From an uncultured Clostridia bacterium (GTDB lineage Bacteria > Bacillota > Clostridia > Oscillospirales > Ruminococcaceae), in the NCBI GenBank assembly GCA_947307175.1, contig CAMZIK010000003.1, positions 1 through 64,000 of the forward strand: a stretch of 64,000 nucleotides of DNA, read 5' to 3'. The notes beneath the pieces were generated by a model, which saw nothing but the letters and a program-made list of their open reading frames with translations, ran no database searches and had not been told where the DNA came from. Of this stretch, positions 29,314-39,664 are shown piece by piece; position 1 is the first letter of the stretch, and each line of letters opens with the position of its first letter. The position numbers and the translations under genes were made by a program.

Positions 29314-30546
29314 ATGGCTAACAAGATCAAAAAAGTAGTGCTTGCATATTCGGGAGGACTTGATACATCTATCATTATCCCGTGGCTGAAAGAAAACTAT
29401 GACAACTGCGAGGTCATCGCTGTTTCGGGTGACGTAGGACAGGGTACAGAGCTTGACGGTCTGGAGGAGAAGGCTCTCAAGACAGGCGCTTCAAAGCTCT
29501 ACATAGAGGATCTTACCGAGGAGTTCGTTGAGGATTATGTGTTCCCTACTGTTCAGGCAGGCGCTATCTACGAGAACCAGTATATGCTCGGTACATCATT
29601 TGCAAGACCTATCATCGCTAAAAGGATCGCTGAGATCGCTATCAAGGAAGGCGCTGATGCTATCTGCCACGGCTGCACAGGAAAGGGCAACGACCAGGTA
29701 AGATTTGAACTTGCTATCAAGGCTTTCGCTCCTGATATGCAGATCATCGCTCCTTGGAGGATCTGGAACATCAAATCAAGAGATGAAGAGATCGACTACG
29801 CAGAGGCTCATAATATCCCTCTGAAAATAAACAGAGAAACAAACTACTCAAAGGATAAGAACCTTTGGCATCTTTCCCATGAGGGTCTGGATCTTGAGGA
29901 TCCTGCAAACGAGCCGCAGTACGAAAAGCCGGGCTTCCTGGAGATGGGCGTTTCACCTATACAGGCTCCAGATAAGCCGACCTATGTTACTATCCACTTT
30001 GAAAGGGGCATTCCTACTTCCATCGACGGCGTGGAAATGAACGGCAAGCAGATCGTTGCAAAGCTCAATGAGCTGGGCGGCGCAAACGGCATTGGTCTTG
30101 CAGACCTCGTTGAGAACAGACTCGTTGGTATGAAGTCAAGAGGCGTTTATGAGACTCCTGGCGGAGCTATCCTCTACAAAGCTCACGAAGTTCTCGAAAC
30201 GATAACTCTGGATAAGGAGACTGCAAGAGTTAAGCAGTATCTCAGCATCAAGTTCGCTGATATAGTTTATAACGGTCAGTGGTTCACTCCTCTGCGTGAG
30301 GCTATGAGCGCTTTCGTTACCGAAACTCAGAAGACAGTTACAGGCGACGTTAAACTCAAGCTCTATAAGGGCAATATCATCAACGCAGGCGTTACCTCTC
30401 CTTATACTCTCTATGATGAGGAAGTTGCAACATTTGATGAGGATAACGTTTACAACCAGGCTGATTCCGCAGGATTCATCAACCTGTTCGGTCTGCCGAT
30501 CAAGGTAAGAGCTAAGCTCGAACAGAAGAGAAACAACAATAAGTGA
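29314..30546 (+). CDS. argG: Argininosuccinate synthase
   Basis: [42 protein letters not shown] cggagg. Confidence 0.97.
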   Translation: MANKIKKVVLAYSGGLDTSIIIPWLKENYDNCEVIAVSGDVGQGTELDGLEEKALKTGASKLYIEDLTEEFVEDYVFPTVQAGAIYENQYMLGTSFARPIIAKRIAEIAIKEGADAICHGCTGKGNDQVRFELAIKAFAPDMQIIAPWRIWNIKSRDEEIDYAEAHNIPLKINRETNYSKDKNLWHLSHEGLDLEDPANEPQYEKPGFLEMGVSPIQAPDKPTYVTIHFERGIPTSIDGVEMNGKQIVAKLNELGGANGIGLADLVENRLVGMKSRGVYETPGGAILYKAHEVLETITLDKETARVKQYLSIKFADIVYNGQWFTPLREAMSAFVTETQKTVTGDVKLKLYKGNIINAGVTSPYTLYDEEVATFDEDNVYNQADSAGFINLFGLPIKVRAKLEQKRNNNK

Positions 30547-30583
30547 TCTATATAAACAACTTTTTCAATAAGGAGGTTTTGTT

Positions 30584-31015
30584 ATGTCAGATGTAAAAAA
30601 AGTATTTGAGCCTGCACTTGATAAGAAGGTGGAGATCTCTTACGACAGCCTTCCGAACTCGACTTTTGAGGACGTAAACTTAGGCAGTGCGACCTTCGAC
30701 AACGTTAACCTTAAAGAAGCAAATTTCAACGATGTCAATATGGACAGCGCAAAGTTCAACGATGCAAGTATGCGTGGTGCTGATTTCACAGACATTTATA
30801 TGGTGGATTCAAGATTCCTCGGCGTTAACCTGAGCAATACAAGATTCGGCTGCTCGATAATGAACAATGTGGAATTCAAGAACCCCGACCTGAAAAACTC
30901 GCAGTTTATCCATTGTGACCTTTCAAACGTTGAGATAAACGACTGTAAGATAGAGGGCATGAAGATCAACGGCATCGACATCTCCAAGCTCCTTGAACAG
31001 CACGAAAAGGAATAA
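30584..31015 (+). CDS. Pentapeptide-repeat protein
   Basis: SATFDNVNLKEANFNDVNMDSAKFNDASMRGADFTD repeats. Confidence 0.9.
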   Translation: MSDVKKVFEPALDKKVEISYDSLPNSTFEDVNLGSATFDNVNLKEANFNDVNMDSAKFNDASMRGADFTDIYMVDSRFLGVNLSNTRFGCSIMNNVEFKNPDLKNSQFIHCDLSNVEINDCKIEGMKINGIDISKLLEQHEKE

Positions 31016-31036
31016 ACGGCTACTGAATATGCAAGC

Positions 31037-31078
31037 GGGCAGAACGATTCCATACAGGATCGTTTTGCCCATACGTTT
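31037..31078 (+). terminator. Putative terminator after pentapeptide-repeat gene
   Basis: GGGCAGAACGAT...ATCGTTTTGCCC then atacgttttttaa. Confidence 0.55.
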
Positions 31079-31186
31079 TTTAATTCAGCAAGAGAATATA
31101 TCGAGGGCATATACTGTATCTGCTCTTGCTGAATCTATTGAGATACTCTCTTGGGAGTGTTTTCCTTCAGACTCGTTCTTGACTTT

Positions 31187-31347
31187 CACTGCTTTTTCGT
31201 TATCGGAGGACTTGCTCCCTCCGATAACGAAAAAGCAATAAGAGGTTTAGGAAAGGGGTTTGGACGGGACAGAGTAACCGTTACCACGGTTACTCTAAAG
31301 AACGGCAAAGCCGTTCTTTGACCCTCTCTCCAAAAGGGTTTCCCCCA
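31187..31347 (-). repeat. Hairpin repeat family B, copy 2, inverted, with extra hairpins; directly upstream of argH
   Basis: 20-bp stem 31190-31209/31218-31237; AGAGTAACCGT/ACGGTTACTCT; AAAGAACGGC/GCCGTTCTTT; reverse complement carries CCCTTTTGGAGAGAGGG and AAACCCCTTTCCTAAACCTCTTATT like the other copies. Confidence 0.75.
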
Positions 31348-31375
31348 ATAAATCCAGCAAAGGACGGTAAAAGCT

Positions 31376-32758
31376 ATGTCACAGAAAATGTGGGCAGGAA
31401 GATTTACAAAAGAGGTAGACGAGAGAGTCAACGACTTCAACTCGTCGATAAAGTTTGATGCAAGAATGTATAAGCAGGACATCAACGGCTCGATAGCGCA
31501 TGCAACGATGCTCGGCGAGTGCGGGATAATAGACAAAGCAGAGAGCGAAACTATCGTAAAAGGTCTGAAAGAGATACTTGAGGACATCGAAAGCGGAAAG
31601 CTGCCGTTTGACCCGAACGCAGAGGATATACATATGTTCGTTGAGGCAGAGCTGACAAAAAGACTCGGCGACACAGGCAAGCGCCTGCATACCGCAAGAT
31701 CAAGAAACGACCAGGTAGCGCTCGATGTCAGAATGACGCTCAAGGACGAAACGACAGAGATCATCGCCCTGCTCAGAAAGCTCACGCAGACAGTCACCGA
31801 CATCGCTAAAAAGCATACCACGACGGTAATGCCGGGATATACTCACCTGCAAAGAGCGCAGCCGATAACCTTTGCGCATCACCTTATGGCGTATGCAAAC
31901 ATGTTTGTCAGAGATCTTGGCAGACTTAAAGATACCTACGACCGTATGAATAAGATGCCTCTAGGAAGCGGCGCACTTGCAGGAACTACATATCCTATCA
32001 ACAGACAGAGAGTCTGCGACCTGCTCGGCTTTGATGAGATAACAATGAACTCGCTCGACGGCGTGTCCGACAGAGATTTCTGCATTGAACTTTGCTCGGC
32101 TCTTTCGATTCTTATGATGCACCTTTCAAGATTCTCCGAAGAAGTGATACTCTGGTGCTCGTGGGAGTTCAAGTTTGTTGAGCTCGACGATGCCTACGCA
32201 ACAGGTTCGTCAATAATGCCGCAGAAAAAGAACCCCGATGTAACGGAGCTTATCAGAGGAAAAACAGGCAGAGTCTACGGCGACCTTATGACGCTGCTGA
32301 CTATGATGAAAGGTATCCCGCTTGCATACAACAAGGATATGCAGGAGGACAAAGAAGCAGTATTTGATGCGATAGATACCGTAAAGCTGTGCCTCGTTAC
32401 ATTTGACCCGATGCTCGCAACTATGAGAGTTATCCCCGAAAACATGAGAGCAGCAGCCGCAAAAGGCTTCATCAATGCGACTGACTGTGCAGACTACCTC
32501 GTTAAAAAGGGTATGCCTTTCAGGGATGCATATAAGATAACAGGTACGCTCGTTCATACCTGCATAGAAAAAGGCTGTACGCTTGAAACGCTTGAGCTTT
32601 CAGAGTATAAAAAACTCAGCGAAAACTTTGACAACGATGTTTACGATGCAATAAGCCTTGACACCTGCGTTATGCAGAGAAAGAGTGCAGGCGGACCTGC
32701 ACCTGAGTCGGTAAAGGAACAGATAGACTATGTCGAAAAAGCCATCAAGAATTTCTGA
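31376..32758 (+). CDS. argH: Argininosuccinate lyase
   Basis: MWAGRFTKEVDERVNDFNSSI; GSSIMPQKKNPDVTELIRGK. Confidence 0.97.
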   Translation: MSQKMWAGRFTKEVDERVNDFNSSIKFDARMYKQDINGSIAHATMLGECGIIDKAESETIVKGLKEILEDIESGKLPFDPNAEDIHMFVEAELTKRLGDTGKRLHTARSRNDQVALDVRMTLKDETTEIIALLRKLTQTVTDIAKKHTTTVMPGYTHLQRAQPITFAHHLMAYANMFVRDLGRLKDTYDRMNKMPLGSGALAGTTYPINRQRVCDLLGFDEITMNSLDGVSDRDFCIELCSALSILMMHLSRFSEEVILWCSWEFKFVELDDAYATGSSIMPQKKNPDVTELIRGKTGRVYGDLMTLLTMMKGIPLAYNKDMQEDKEAVFDAIDTVKLCLVTFDPMLATMRVIPENMRAAAAKGFINATDCADYLVKKGMPFRDAYKITGTLVHTCIEKGCTLETLELSEYKKLSENFDNDVYDAISLDTCVMQRKSAGGPAPESVKEQIDYVEKAIKNF

Positions 32759-33182
32759 GCATATCTTTGAACACCCTGTTCTGTGGGCAGTCACATCTAT
32801 CGCTGTCTGGGCAGCGGTGACAAATGTTATGTTCTTGCTTACAAACTACGTTTTGCAGGACGCATTCATGCTGTTTCTGTGCTTTATGCTGATATACCCC
32901 ATCGGTTCGCTGATAATCTGCTTTTTATATGCAAAGCGCTGCGGGATAAAATGGTATATGCCGTTTTCAATGGTGCCAATAATTACTTTTGAATATCTCA
33001 TCTCAGAGAATTTCAGGGCTATTCAGCCGAACATATTCATCACAACTGCTTTTGCTATGCTTTTCGGAAGCGGCGTAGGGAACATATTCGCCGACAAAAA
33101 AGCACTTGAAGCCCAGAAAAAAGCAAAGCACGATAAACGTTTGCATGAGGACAAAAAATACAGGAAGATCCTTGACGATTAG
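32730..33182 (+). CDS. Small membrane protein overlapping the 3' end of argH
   Basis: 150 aa, several TM segments; 29-nt overlap with argH in another frame. Confidence 0.6.
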   Translation: MSKKPSRISEHIFEHPVLWAVTSIAVWAAVTNVMFLLTNYVLQDAFMLFLCFMLIYPIGSLIICFLYAKRCGIKWYMPFSMVPIITFEYLISENFRAIQPNIFITTAFAMLFGSGVGNIFADKKALEAQKKAKHDKRLHEDKKYRKILDD

Positions 33183-33193
33183 GAGAGAGTATA

Positions 33194-34141
33194 ATGAAAA
33201 CCAAAGTTTTTATTGACGGAAAAGAAGGAACAACAGGTCTGAAGATCTTTGAGCGCTTTGCAAAGCGTGACGATCTGGAGATACTGCTGATAGATGAGGA
33301 AAAGCGCAAGGACAGCGCCGAAAGAGCAAAGATGATCAATTCATCTGACTTTACTTTCCTCTGCCTGCCTGATGCGGCAGCAAGAGAAGCGGTGAGCCTT
33401 TGTACAAATCCCGATGTCAGAATAATCGACGCATCTACCGCTCACAGAACAGATCCCGACTGGGATTACGGCTTTCCTGAGCTGAGCGAACAGCACAGAG
33501 AAAACATCAGGAACTCAAAAAGAGTTGCTGTGCCGGGCTGCTACGCAAGCGGATTCATTTCCCTTTGCTATCCTCTCGTTCAGGCAGGGGTTCTGCCTGA
33601 GGATTACCCTGTTACCTGCCATGCAGTTTCAGGTTACAGCGGCGCAGGCAAGAAGATGATTGCCGTTATCGAAAGCGACGATAAGACTTTTGAAATGCAG
33701 TCACCAAGACAGTACGCACTCGGTCAGACCCATAAGCACCTGCCTGAGATGCAGAAAATTTGCGGACTCAAATATCCGCCTATGTTCAATCCCATAGTTG
33801 ACGACTACTTTGCAGGAATGGTAGTGACTGTTCCGCTGGTGAGCAGATGCCTCACGAAAAAGTATACTCCTGCTGACATTCACGAGATAATGTCTGCGCA
33901 TTATGCAGGACAGCACTTTGTAAAGGTTATGGAGCTTGGCGGAAAAGAAACTCTCGCTGATGGTTTCCTGCCTGCGAATACACTTGCAGGAACGAATAAT
34001 ATGCAGATATTTGTCTGCGGAAACGACGAGCAGATACTTCTCTGCTCTCGTCTTGACAATCTCGGCAAAGGCGCAAGCGGCGCAGCAGTGCAGTGCATGA
34101 ACATAATGCTCGGCATCGACGAAACAACAGGGCTTGAATAA
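33194..34141 (+). CDS. argC: N-acetyl-gamma-glutamyl-phosphate reductase (short type)
   Basis: KVFIDGKEGTTGLKIFERFAKRDDLEIL; VAVPGCYASGFISLCYPL; 315 aa. Confidence 0.94.
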   Translation: MKTKVFIDGKEGTTGLKIFERFAKRDDLEILLIDEEKRKDSAERAKMINSSDFTFLCLPDAAAREAVSLCTNPDVRIIDASTAHRTDPDWDYGFPELSEQHRENIRNSKRVAVPGCYASGFISLCYPLVQAGVLPEDYPVTCHAVSGYSGAGKKMIAVIESDDKTFEMQSPRQYALGQTHKHLPEMQKICGLKYPPMFNPIVDDYFAGMVVTVPLVSRCLTKKYTPADIHEIMSAHYAGQHFVKVMELGGKETLADGFLPANTLAGTNNMQIFVCGNDEQILLCSRLDNLGKGASGAAVQCMNIMLGIDETTGLE

Positions 34142-34143
34142 GA

Positions 34144-34545
34144 CAAATTAGAATTTAGCGGAGCTTCGCTCCGCTTTGATGCGCACATAATAAAAGTGTT
34201 TGCCCGAAGTGGTTTTAGGGGGCGATCGGAAAGCCCCCTAAAGAAAGTTCTTTGATGTTCAAGCCGCCTTTACGCAGGCGGCTTGAGGCAATATGCGTTA
34301 CCACAGGGTAAGGGAAAGCCCTCTCTTACAGGGCTCAGCACGGCACAGCCGTGGTGAACCTCATTTCAAAACAGTCCGCCGGACTGTTTTGAAATTCACC
34401 CTTTGCTGTGCGCCTGACGCTCGGGTGTTTCGCTGTCTGCGGACAGCGACAAGGGCGCTGCCCTTGACCCGCCACCTTTTTTTACGAAAAAAAGGTGGAC
34501 GAAAAAACCTGTTATTATTGGTTCGTTATTTTAAATTCTGATTTG
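34144..34545. repeat. Structured intergenic repeat element, family A copy 2, with imperfect TIRs
   Basis: CAAATTAGAATTTA (34144-34157) / TAAATTCTGATTTG (34532-34545), 13/14 bp; same ordered hairpins as 13412-13789. Confidence 0.85.
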
Positions 34546-34576
34546 TAAAAGAAAGAGAATTATAGGAGAGAACAAA

Positions 34577-35020
34577 ATGATAGCATATCGCACAATGGAC
34601 ATTTCCGACTACGAACAGGTATACGATCTATGGCTGTCCTGTGCTGGAATGGGACTGAATAACTTGGACGATTCAGAAGAAGGAATACAGCGGTTCCTGA
34701 ACAGAAACCCCAAGACCTGCTTTGTTGCGCTGGCAGAGCAAACGGTGATCGGAGTGATAATTGCAGGCAACGACGGAAGAAGAGGCTATATCTACCACAC
34801 AGCCGTCGATCCCGATCACAGACATCAGGGAATTGCCACAGAGCTTGTAAACAAAGCTATGGACGCATTAAAAAAGCTAGGTATCAACAAAACTGCTCTG
34901 GTTGTTTTTTCAAAAAATACAGACGGAAATGCCTTCTGGGAGAAAAGCGGTTTTACCTCACGTCAGGATCTTGTTTACCGCAACAAGACAATTACCGAAA
35001 TGGTCAGAATAGACACATGA
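34577..35020 (+). CDS. GNAT family N-acetyltransferase
   Basis: IYHTAVDPDHRHQGIATELVNKAMDALKKLG; FWEKSGF. Confidence 0.92.
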   Translation: MIAYRTMDISDYEQVYDLWLSCAGMGLNNLDDSEEGIQRFLNRNPKTCFVALAEQTVIGVIIAGNDGRRGYIYHTAVDPDHRHQGIATELVNKAMDALKKLGINKTALVVFSKNTDGNAFWEKSGFTSRQDLVYRNKTITEMVRIDT

Positions 35021-35048
35021 ACCCAAGAATAGATCAAAAGTGGTGAGA

Positions 35049-36563
35049 ATGTTGAAAAAAAGACTATTTACACTTATTATGTGTGCAGCTATGCTGTTTG
35101 CATCTTGCGGTACAACAGACAGCAGCGAGGATACTCAGGCAGCGACTTCATCAAAGACAGGAGTTATCAGGAGCAGTGAGCGTCAGAAACTTGTCGAAAA
35201 CATTGAAAGCGATAAAAAGCCAGAGCTTATAAAAGTTGAGTTTTCGGGCATCTGCAAAGATGAAATAAAGCATCACGCAAGATTATCCGACATATATGAA
35301 ACAGACTACCGCCACAACGGAGTCGTCGGGCTTATCGGTTCTCCAATAGAGTTAAAATACGACAGCGTTGATGAAGCGCAGATAACCTTCTACTACGACA
35401 AAACGCAGCTTAGAGGTATACCCGAAAAGAACCTGCTGCTCATGTGCTACGCAAATGAAAACGAGTCATACAAGGAGGTAAAAAGCGCAAAGCTGGACAC
35501 CGCAGCGTGTACAGTCTCAGCTCCTATCAGCGAACAGGGAGTTTATCTTCTTTTAGACGCTTACACATGGTACAGTACATGGGGAATGGACGCTTCGCAG
35601 TATGCGTATGATGTAGATAAAACATCATTTGATACCGACTGGGAAAGAGAATGTGACACGGGAAGTATAATGAAGCTTGCCGATAAGGACTGGGCAAAGA
35701 AAAATGCACCCGATTTCCACGTTTCAACTCCCGAGCAGCTCGCATCAGCAGTCTACTATGTCAACGGCGTGAACTCGACATACGGAAAAGTGAATATTAC
35801 GCTTGAAAAAGACATCGACCTTACAGGCTACGACTGGAGACCAATGGGCTGGAACAAAGCCAACAATCACGGTTTCAACGGAATTGTCAACGGAAATAAT
35901 CACATCATAAAAGGCATGAAGATAAAGTGTGACTATGAACAGTGCGGATTCATCGGCTATGGTATGAATGTGACCGTAAAGGATATAAGCTTTATAAACG
36001 CCGATGTTACTGGTACACATTCTACGGGCATAGCAGGCGGAGAGATATACGGCACAAGCGTCTGGACAAACGTTTTTGTACAAGGCAAAGTCTCAGGCGG
36101 CGGCGAGTACGGTGCTATCGTCGGCAGAGAGTCAGCCATCACCTTCAAAGACTGCTCCGCCGATGTAACTGTTGACGGAAAGCCTTTCGATTACTTCTCA
36201 AACAGACAAAAACACACTGCCGAGACCCCTGTCGTTGAGTATTACCACCTTAAACGCCTTCCTGACGGAGTTATCGTGCGTGATGACCGCAAAGACATGG
36301 AATGCACATGGCATATAGAGCTTGACGGAGTTCAGATACTTGAACGTGGCACTACAGACCCTCGCACTGGCGAACCTGAGCTTGAACTTCCTACTGATGT
36401 CCAGTGGCTGAAAGGAACAGAGGGCAAGCATACAATATACCTTGTCTCTTATATCGACGGCGGCTACGTCAGAGTCAGCAACATCATCGAATATGAGGGA
36501 ACAGGACTTGACGATAAACAAACTACTCAGAAAACAGTAAAAGGAAGTATCAAAACCAATTAA
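35049..36563 (+). CDS. Lipoprotein with GLUG-like/beta-helix region
   Basis: Lipobox LFASCGTT; GFNGIVNGNNHIIKGMKIKCDYEQCGFIGYGMNVTVKDISFINADVTG. Confidence 0.75.
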   Translation: MLKKRLFTLIMCAAMLFASCGTTDSSEDTQAATSSKTGVIRSSERQKLVENIESDKKPELIKVEFSGICKDEIKHHARLSDIYETDYRHNGVVGLIGSPIELKYDSVDEAQITFYYDKTQLRGIPEKNLLLMCYANENESYKEVKSAKLDTAACTVSAPISEQGVYLLLDAYTWYSTWGMDASQYAYDVDKTSFDTDWERECDTGSIMKLADKDWAKKNAPDFHVSTPEQLASAVYYVNGVNSTYGKVNITLEKDIDLTGYDWRPMGWNKANNHGFNGIVNGNNHIIKGMKIKCDYEQCGFIGYGMNVTVKDISFINADVTGTHSTGIAGGEIYGTSVWTNVFVQGKVSGGGEYGAIVGRESAITFKDCSADVTVDGKPFDYFSNRQKHTAETPVVEYYHLKRLPDGVIVRDDRKDMECTWHIELDGVQILERGTTDPRTGEPELELPTDVQWLKGTEGKHTIYLVSYIDGGYVRVSNIIEYEGTGLDDKQTTQKTVKGSIKTN

Positions 36564-36578
36564 AAAGAGGAATGTAAA

Positions 36579-37853
36579 ATGAAACAGTTTGAAGGATTCA
36601 AATATATCGAAGGCGGCGTCTGCGCCGCACAGGGATTCAAGGCAAACGGTCTTTACTGCGGTATCAAAGACCCGCACGCCGCACCTGACGGCAACGAAAG
36701 CCCGATAAACAATATGAAAAACGACCTGTGCCTTGTGACATCAGATAAGATGTGCAATGCAGCCGCCGTGTTCACACAGAACAAAGTCAAAGGCGCACCG
36801 GTAACCGTGTCGCAGAAAAACCTTGCTGCAACAGGCGGAAAAGCACAGGCTTTCATTCTCAACTCCAAGAACGCAAACACCTGCAACGCTGACGGCGAAC
36901 AGAAAGCTTTCAGAATGTGCGAACTTGTCGCTGAGAGAATGAACATCAAGCCCGAAGAAGTGCTGGTTGCACAGACAGGCGTTATTGGACAGATCTTCCC
37001 TATCGAGCCTGTCGAAAGAACGATAGATACGCTTTTCGCAGGTCTGGGCTATGACAAGAACCTCGAAGCCGCAACTGCTATAATGACTACCGACACAGTC
37101 AAGAAAGAGGTTGCTGTCGAGTTTGAGATAGGCGGAAAGAAATGCCGTCTCGGCGGTATGGGCAAGGGCAGCGGAATGATCCATCCGAATATGGCGACCA
37201 CCCTTAACGTCGTAACGACAGACTGTGCCGTAAGCGCAGAAATGATTCAGAAAGCTCTCAAAGAGAACGTAAAGATAACCTACAACTGCCTGTCGGTAGA
37301 CGGAGACCAGTCCACCAACGACACCCTTGCTGTAATGGCAAACGGTCTTGCAGGCAATGATGAGATAACCGCAGAGGGCGAGGACTTTGAAGTTTTCAAA
37401 AAGGCTCTTTACATCGTAATGATGAATATCACCCGTATGCTTGCCAAGGACGGCGAGGGTGCGACCAAGCTGCTCGAATGTACCGTAAGCGGAGCAAAAG
37501 ACCTTGATACTGCAATAATCATCGCAAAGAGCGTCATCTGCTCTCCCCTTTTCAAATGTGCAATGTTCGGCGCAGATGCAAACTGGGGTCGTGTGCTTTG
37601 TGCGATAGGATATGCAGAGGCAGAGTTTGATATAAACAAAGTCGATGTAAAGCTCTGCTCAAAAGCAGGCGAGGTACATGTCTGCGAAAACGGATCAGGT
37701 GTTGAGTTCTCGGAGGAGACCGCAAAGAAAGTCCTGCTCGAAGACGAGATACAGATACTTGTCAGCGTAGGTGACGGAAACGGCGAAGCAACAGCCTACG
37801 GCTGCGACCTGACATACGATTACGTTAAGATAAACGGAGATTACAGAAGCTAA
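36579..37853 (+). CDS. argJ: Bifunctional ornithine acetyltransferase/N-acetylglutamate synthase
   Basis: GKGSGMIHPNMATTLNVVTTDCAVS (autocleavage MATTL); GADANWGRVLCAIGYA. Confidence 0.97.
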   Translation: MKQFEGFKYIEGGVCAAQGFKANGLYCGIKDPHAAPDGNESPINNMKNDLCLVTSDKMCNAAAVFTQNKVKGAPVTVSQKNLAATGGKAQAFILNSKNANTCNADGEQKAFRMCELVAERMNIKPEEVLVAQTGVIGQIFPIEPVERTIDTLFAGLGYDKNLEAATAIMTTDTVKKEVAVEFEIGGKKCRLGGMGKGSGMIHPNMATTLNVVTTDCAVSAEMIQKALKENVKITYNCLSVDGDQSTNDTLAVMANGLAGNDEITAEGEDFEVFKKALYIVMMNITRMLAKDGEGATKLLECTVSGAKDLDTAIIIAKSVICSPLFKCAMFGADANWGRVLCAIGYAEAEFDINKVDVKLCSKAGEVHVCENGSGVEFSEETAKKVLLEDEIQILVSVGDGNGEATAYGCDLTYDYVKINGDYRS

Positions 37854-37912
37854 TAGCAATAAAAATCAAGACAGAATAAAGAACAAAAGAAAAACAAAAA
37901 GGGGAGAATCAG

Positions 37913-38788
37913 ATGTATTACAAGAATTACGGTATCAACGGCGAACTCGAAAAAATGTTCAACAAGCCTGTGAACAAAAACGTCAGCCTTGAAGAGAACC
38001 AGCGAATAATCAATCTTTACAGAGCATTTCTTCTCAAGGACGAAAGAGTGATGTTTGAGTGTGCGGGCGAAGTCCCGAAGCAGAAAAAAAAGCACACCAA
38101 GATATTCAAGCATTATTTTGACCTGCGTTCAATCATTATCGGTATCATCATTCTTATCTCCGCTGCCGTGCTGTTCGTGATGTGGATGGGCGATACCTCA
38201 AGAACAATACTCATCGTGCTGGCTCTTGCCTTCCCTTTCGTTTACGCAACAGGCGTCCTGATCTACTGGCAGGTCATCGACCAGAGCCCCGATCTTGAAG
38301 CGATAGGAAAGATAAAATATCTCATCACAGACAGAAGGATAATCGCAAGACACAAAGAAGATGTTGATATTACAGACATTGAGCGTATCCTGTATGTTCT
38401 GCCCGAAAAAAGAGGCAGAAACATCGGCAACGTCATCTTTGCTACCGACGAGCCTGACTTCCCTGTTATCTTCGGAGGAGCATATCAGCACAGCGGAATC
38501 TATATGACAAGAGATTTTTCGACTGCCTTTGAGATAATCAGAACGCTTATCATGGACAGAGACAGACGAAATGAATTTATAAACGAAAACAGCCCCGAAT
38601 ACGAAAGGATCAAACAAGCCTCAGGACCGGTCAGAAAGTTCCAGAGAACTATCGTGACCGATTACGGCGAGGGACTGCACAAACAAAAGGTAAATGCGGA
38701 AATGGACGAGCTTGAGCTGCCCGATCAGCTGACAATGGACGCTCTGCTTGCCACAGACGAGGATTATAAACAAGACAGTGAGGAGTAA
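37913..38788 (+). CDS. Hypothetical membrane protein (possible PH-like domain)
   Basis: Two TM segments then IKYLITDRRIIARHKEDVDITDIERI. Confidence 0.6.
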   Translation: MYYKNYGINGELEKMFNKPVNKNVSLEENQRIINLYRAFLLKDERVMFECAGEVPKQKKKHTKIFKHYFDLRSIIIGIIILISAAVLFVMWMGDTSRTILIVLALAFPFVYATGVLIYWQVIDQSPDLEAIGKIKYLITDRRIIARHKEDVDITDIERILYVLPEKRGRNIGNVIFATDEPDFPVIFGGAYQHSGIYMTRDFSTAFEIIRTLIMDRDRRNEFINENSPEYERIKQASGPVRKFQRTIVTDYGEGLHKQKVNAEMDELELPDQLTMDALLATDEDYKQDSEE

Positions 38789-38794
38789 TGTAAA

Positions 38795-39652
38795 ATGGAA
38801 CTGAAAAACAATATGCGCTCTCAGGTGCTTATCGATGCCCTGCCGTATATCCAGAAATATCACGATAAGATAGTTGTGGTAAAATACGGCGGAAACGCTA
38901 TGACCAACGACGAGCTGAAGGACGCTGTAATGAATGACATCGTGCTTCTGAGCATGGTAGGCATCAAGGTCGTGCTCGTTCACGGCGGAGGTCCTGAGAT
39001 AAATGCAATGCTCAAAAAAGTCGGCAAGGAAAGCAAGTTTATCGGTGGTCTGAGATATACCGATGAGGAAACTATCGACATCGTTAAGATGGTACTGTGC
39101 GGCAAGGTAAATAAAGAACTTGTAAGTTCTCTTCAGACACACGGCGGCAAAGCACTCGGTCTTTGCGGCTGCGACGGTCAGATGATCGTTGCACAGAAGC
39201 TCACGGGAGATGTTGACCTGGGCTATGTCGGCGACATCAAGAAGGTCACCACAAAACCGATATTGGATGCACTGAATAACGGCTATGTTCCAATAATCTC
39301 CACTGTCGGCATCGGCGAGGACGGACACAGCTACAATATCAATGCAGATACAGCAGCTTCACGCATCGCTGCCTGCCTCAGAGCAGAAAACCTTATCCTT
39401 ATGACAGACATCGTCGGTCTGCTTGAGGATAAAGACGATGACTCCACCCTTATCCCTACTGTAAATGTCAGCGAAGTGCCTTACCTTAAAAAGAAAGGCA
39501 TCATCAGCGGCGGCATGATACCTAAGATAGACTGTTGCGTGGAGGCTGTCAGACGAGGCGTCAAGAAGACAGTTATCATCGACGGAAGGATACCTCACTC
39601 AATACTCATCGAGCTGCTCACCAACGAAGGTATCGGCACGCAGTTCATCTGA
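38795..39652 (+). CDS. argB: Acetylglutamate kinase
   Basis: VVKYGGNAM...VLVHGGGPEINAMLKKVG; GGMIPKIDCCVEAV. Confidence 0.97.
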   Translation: MELKNNMRSQVLIDALPYIQKYHDKIVVVKYGGNAMTNDELKDAVMNDIVLLSMVGIKVVLVHGGGPEINAMLKKVGKESKFIGGLRYTDEETIDIVKMVLCGKVNKELVSSLQTHGGKALGLCGCDGQMIVAQKLTGDVDLGYVGDIKKVTTKPILDALNNGYVPIISTVGIGEDGHSYNINADTAASRIAACLRAENLILMTDIVGLLEDKDDDSTLIPTVNVSEVPYLKKKGIISGGMIPKIDCCVEAVRRGVKKTVIIDGRIPHSILIELLTNEGIGTQFI

Positions 39653-39664
39653 CAAGATAATATC

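Noticed and set aside
34293-34541. 82-aa ORF within family A copy 2
   Set aside because: Same reason: chance frame through structured repeat.
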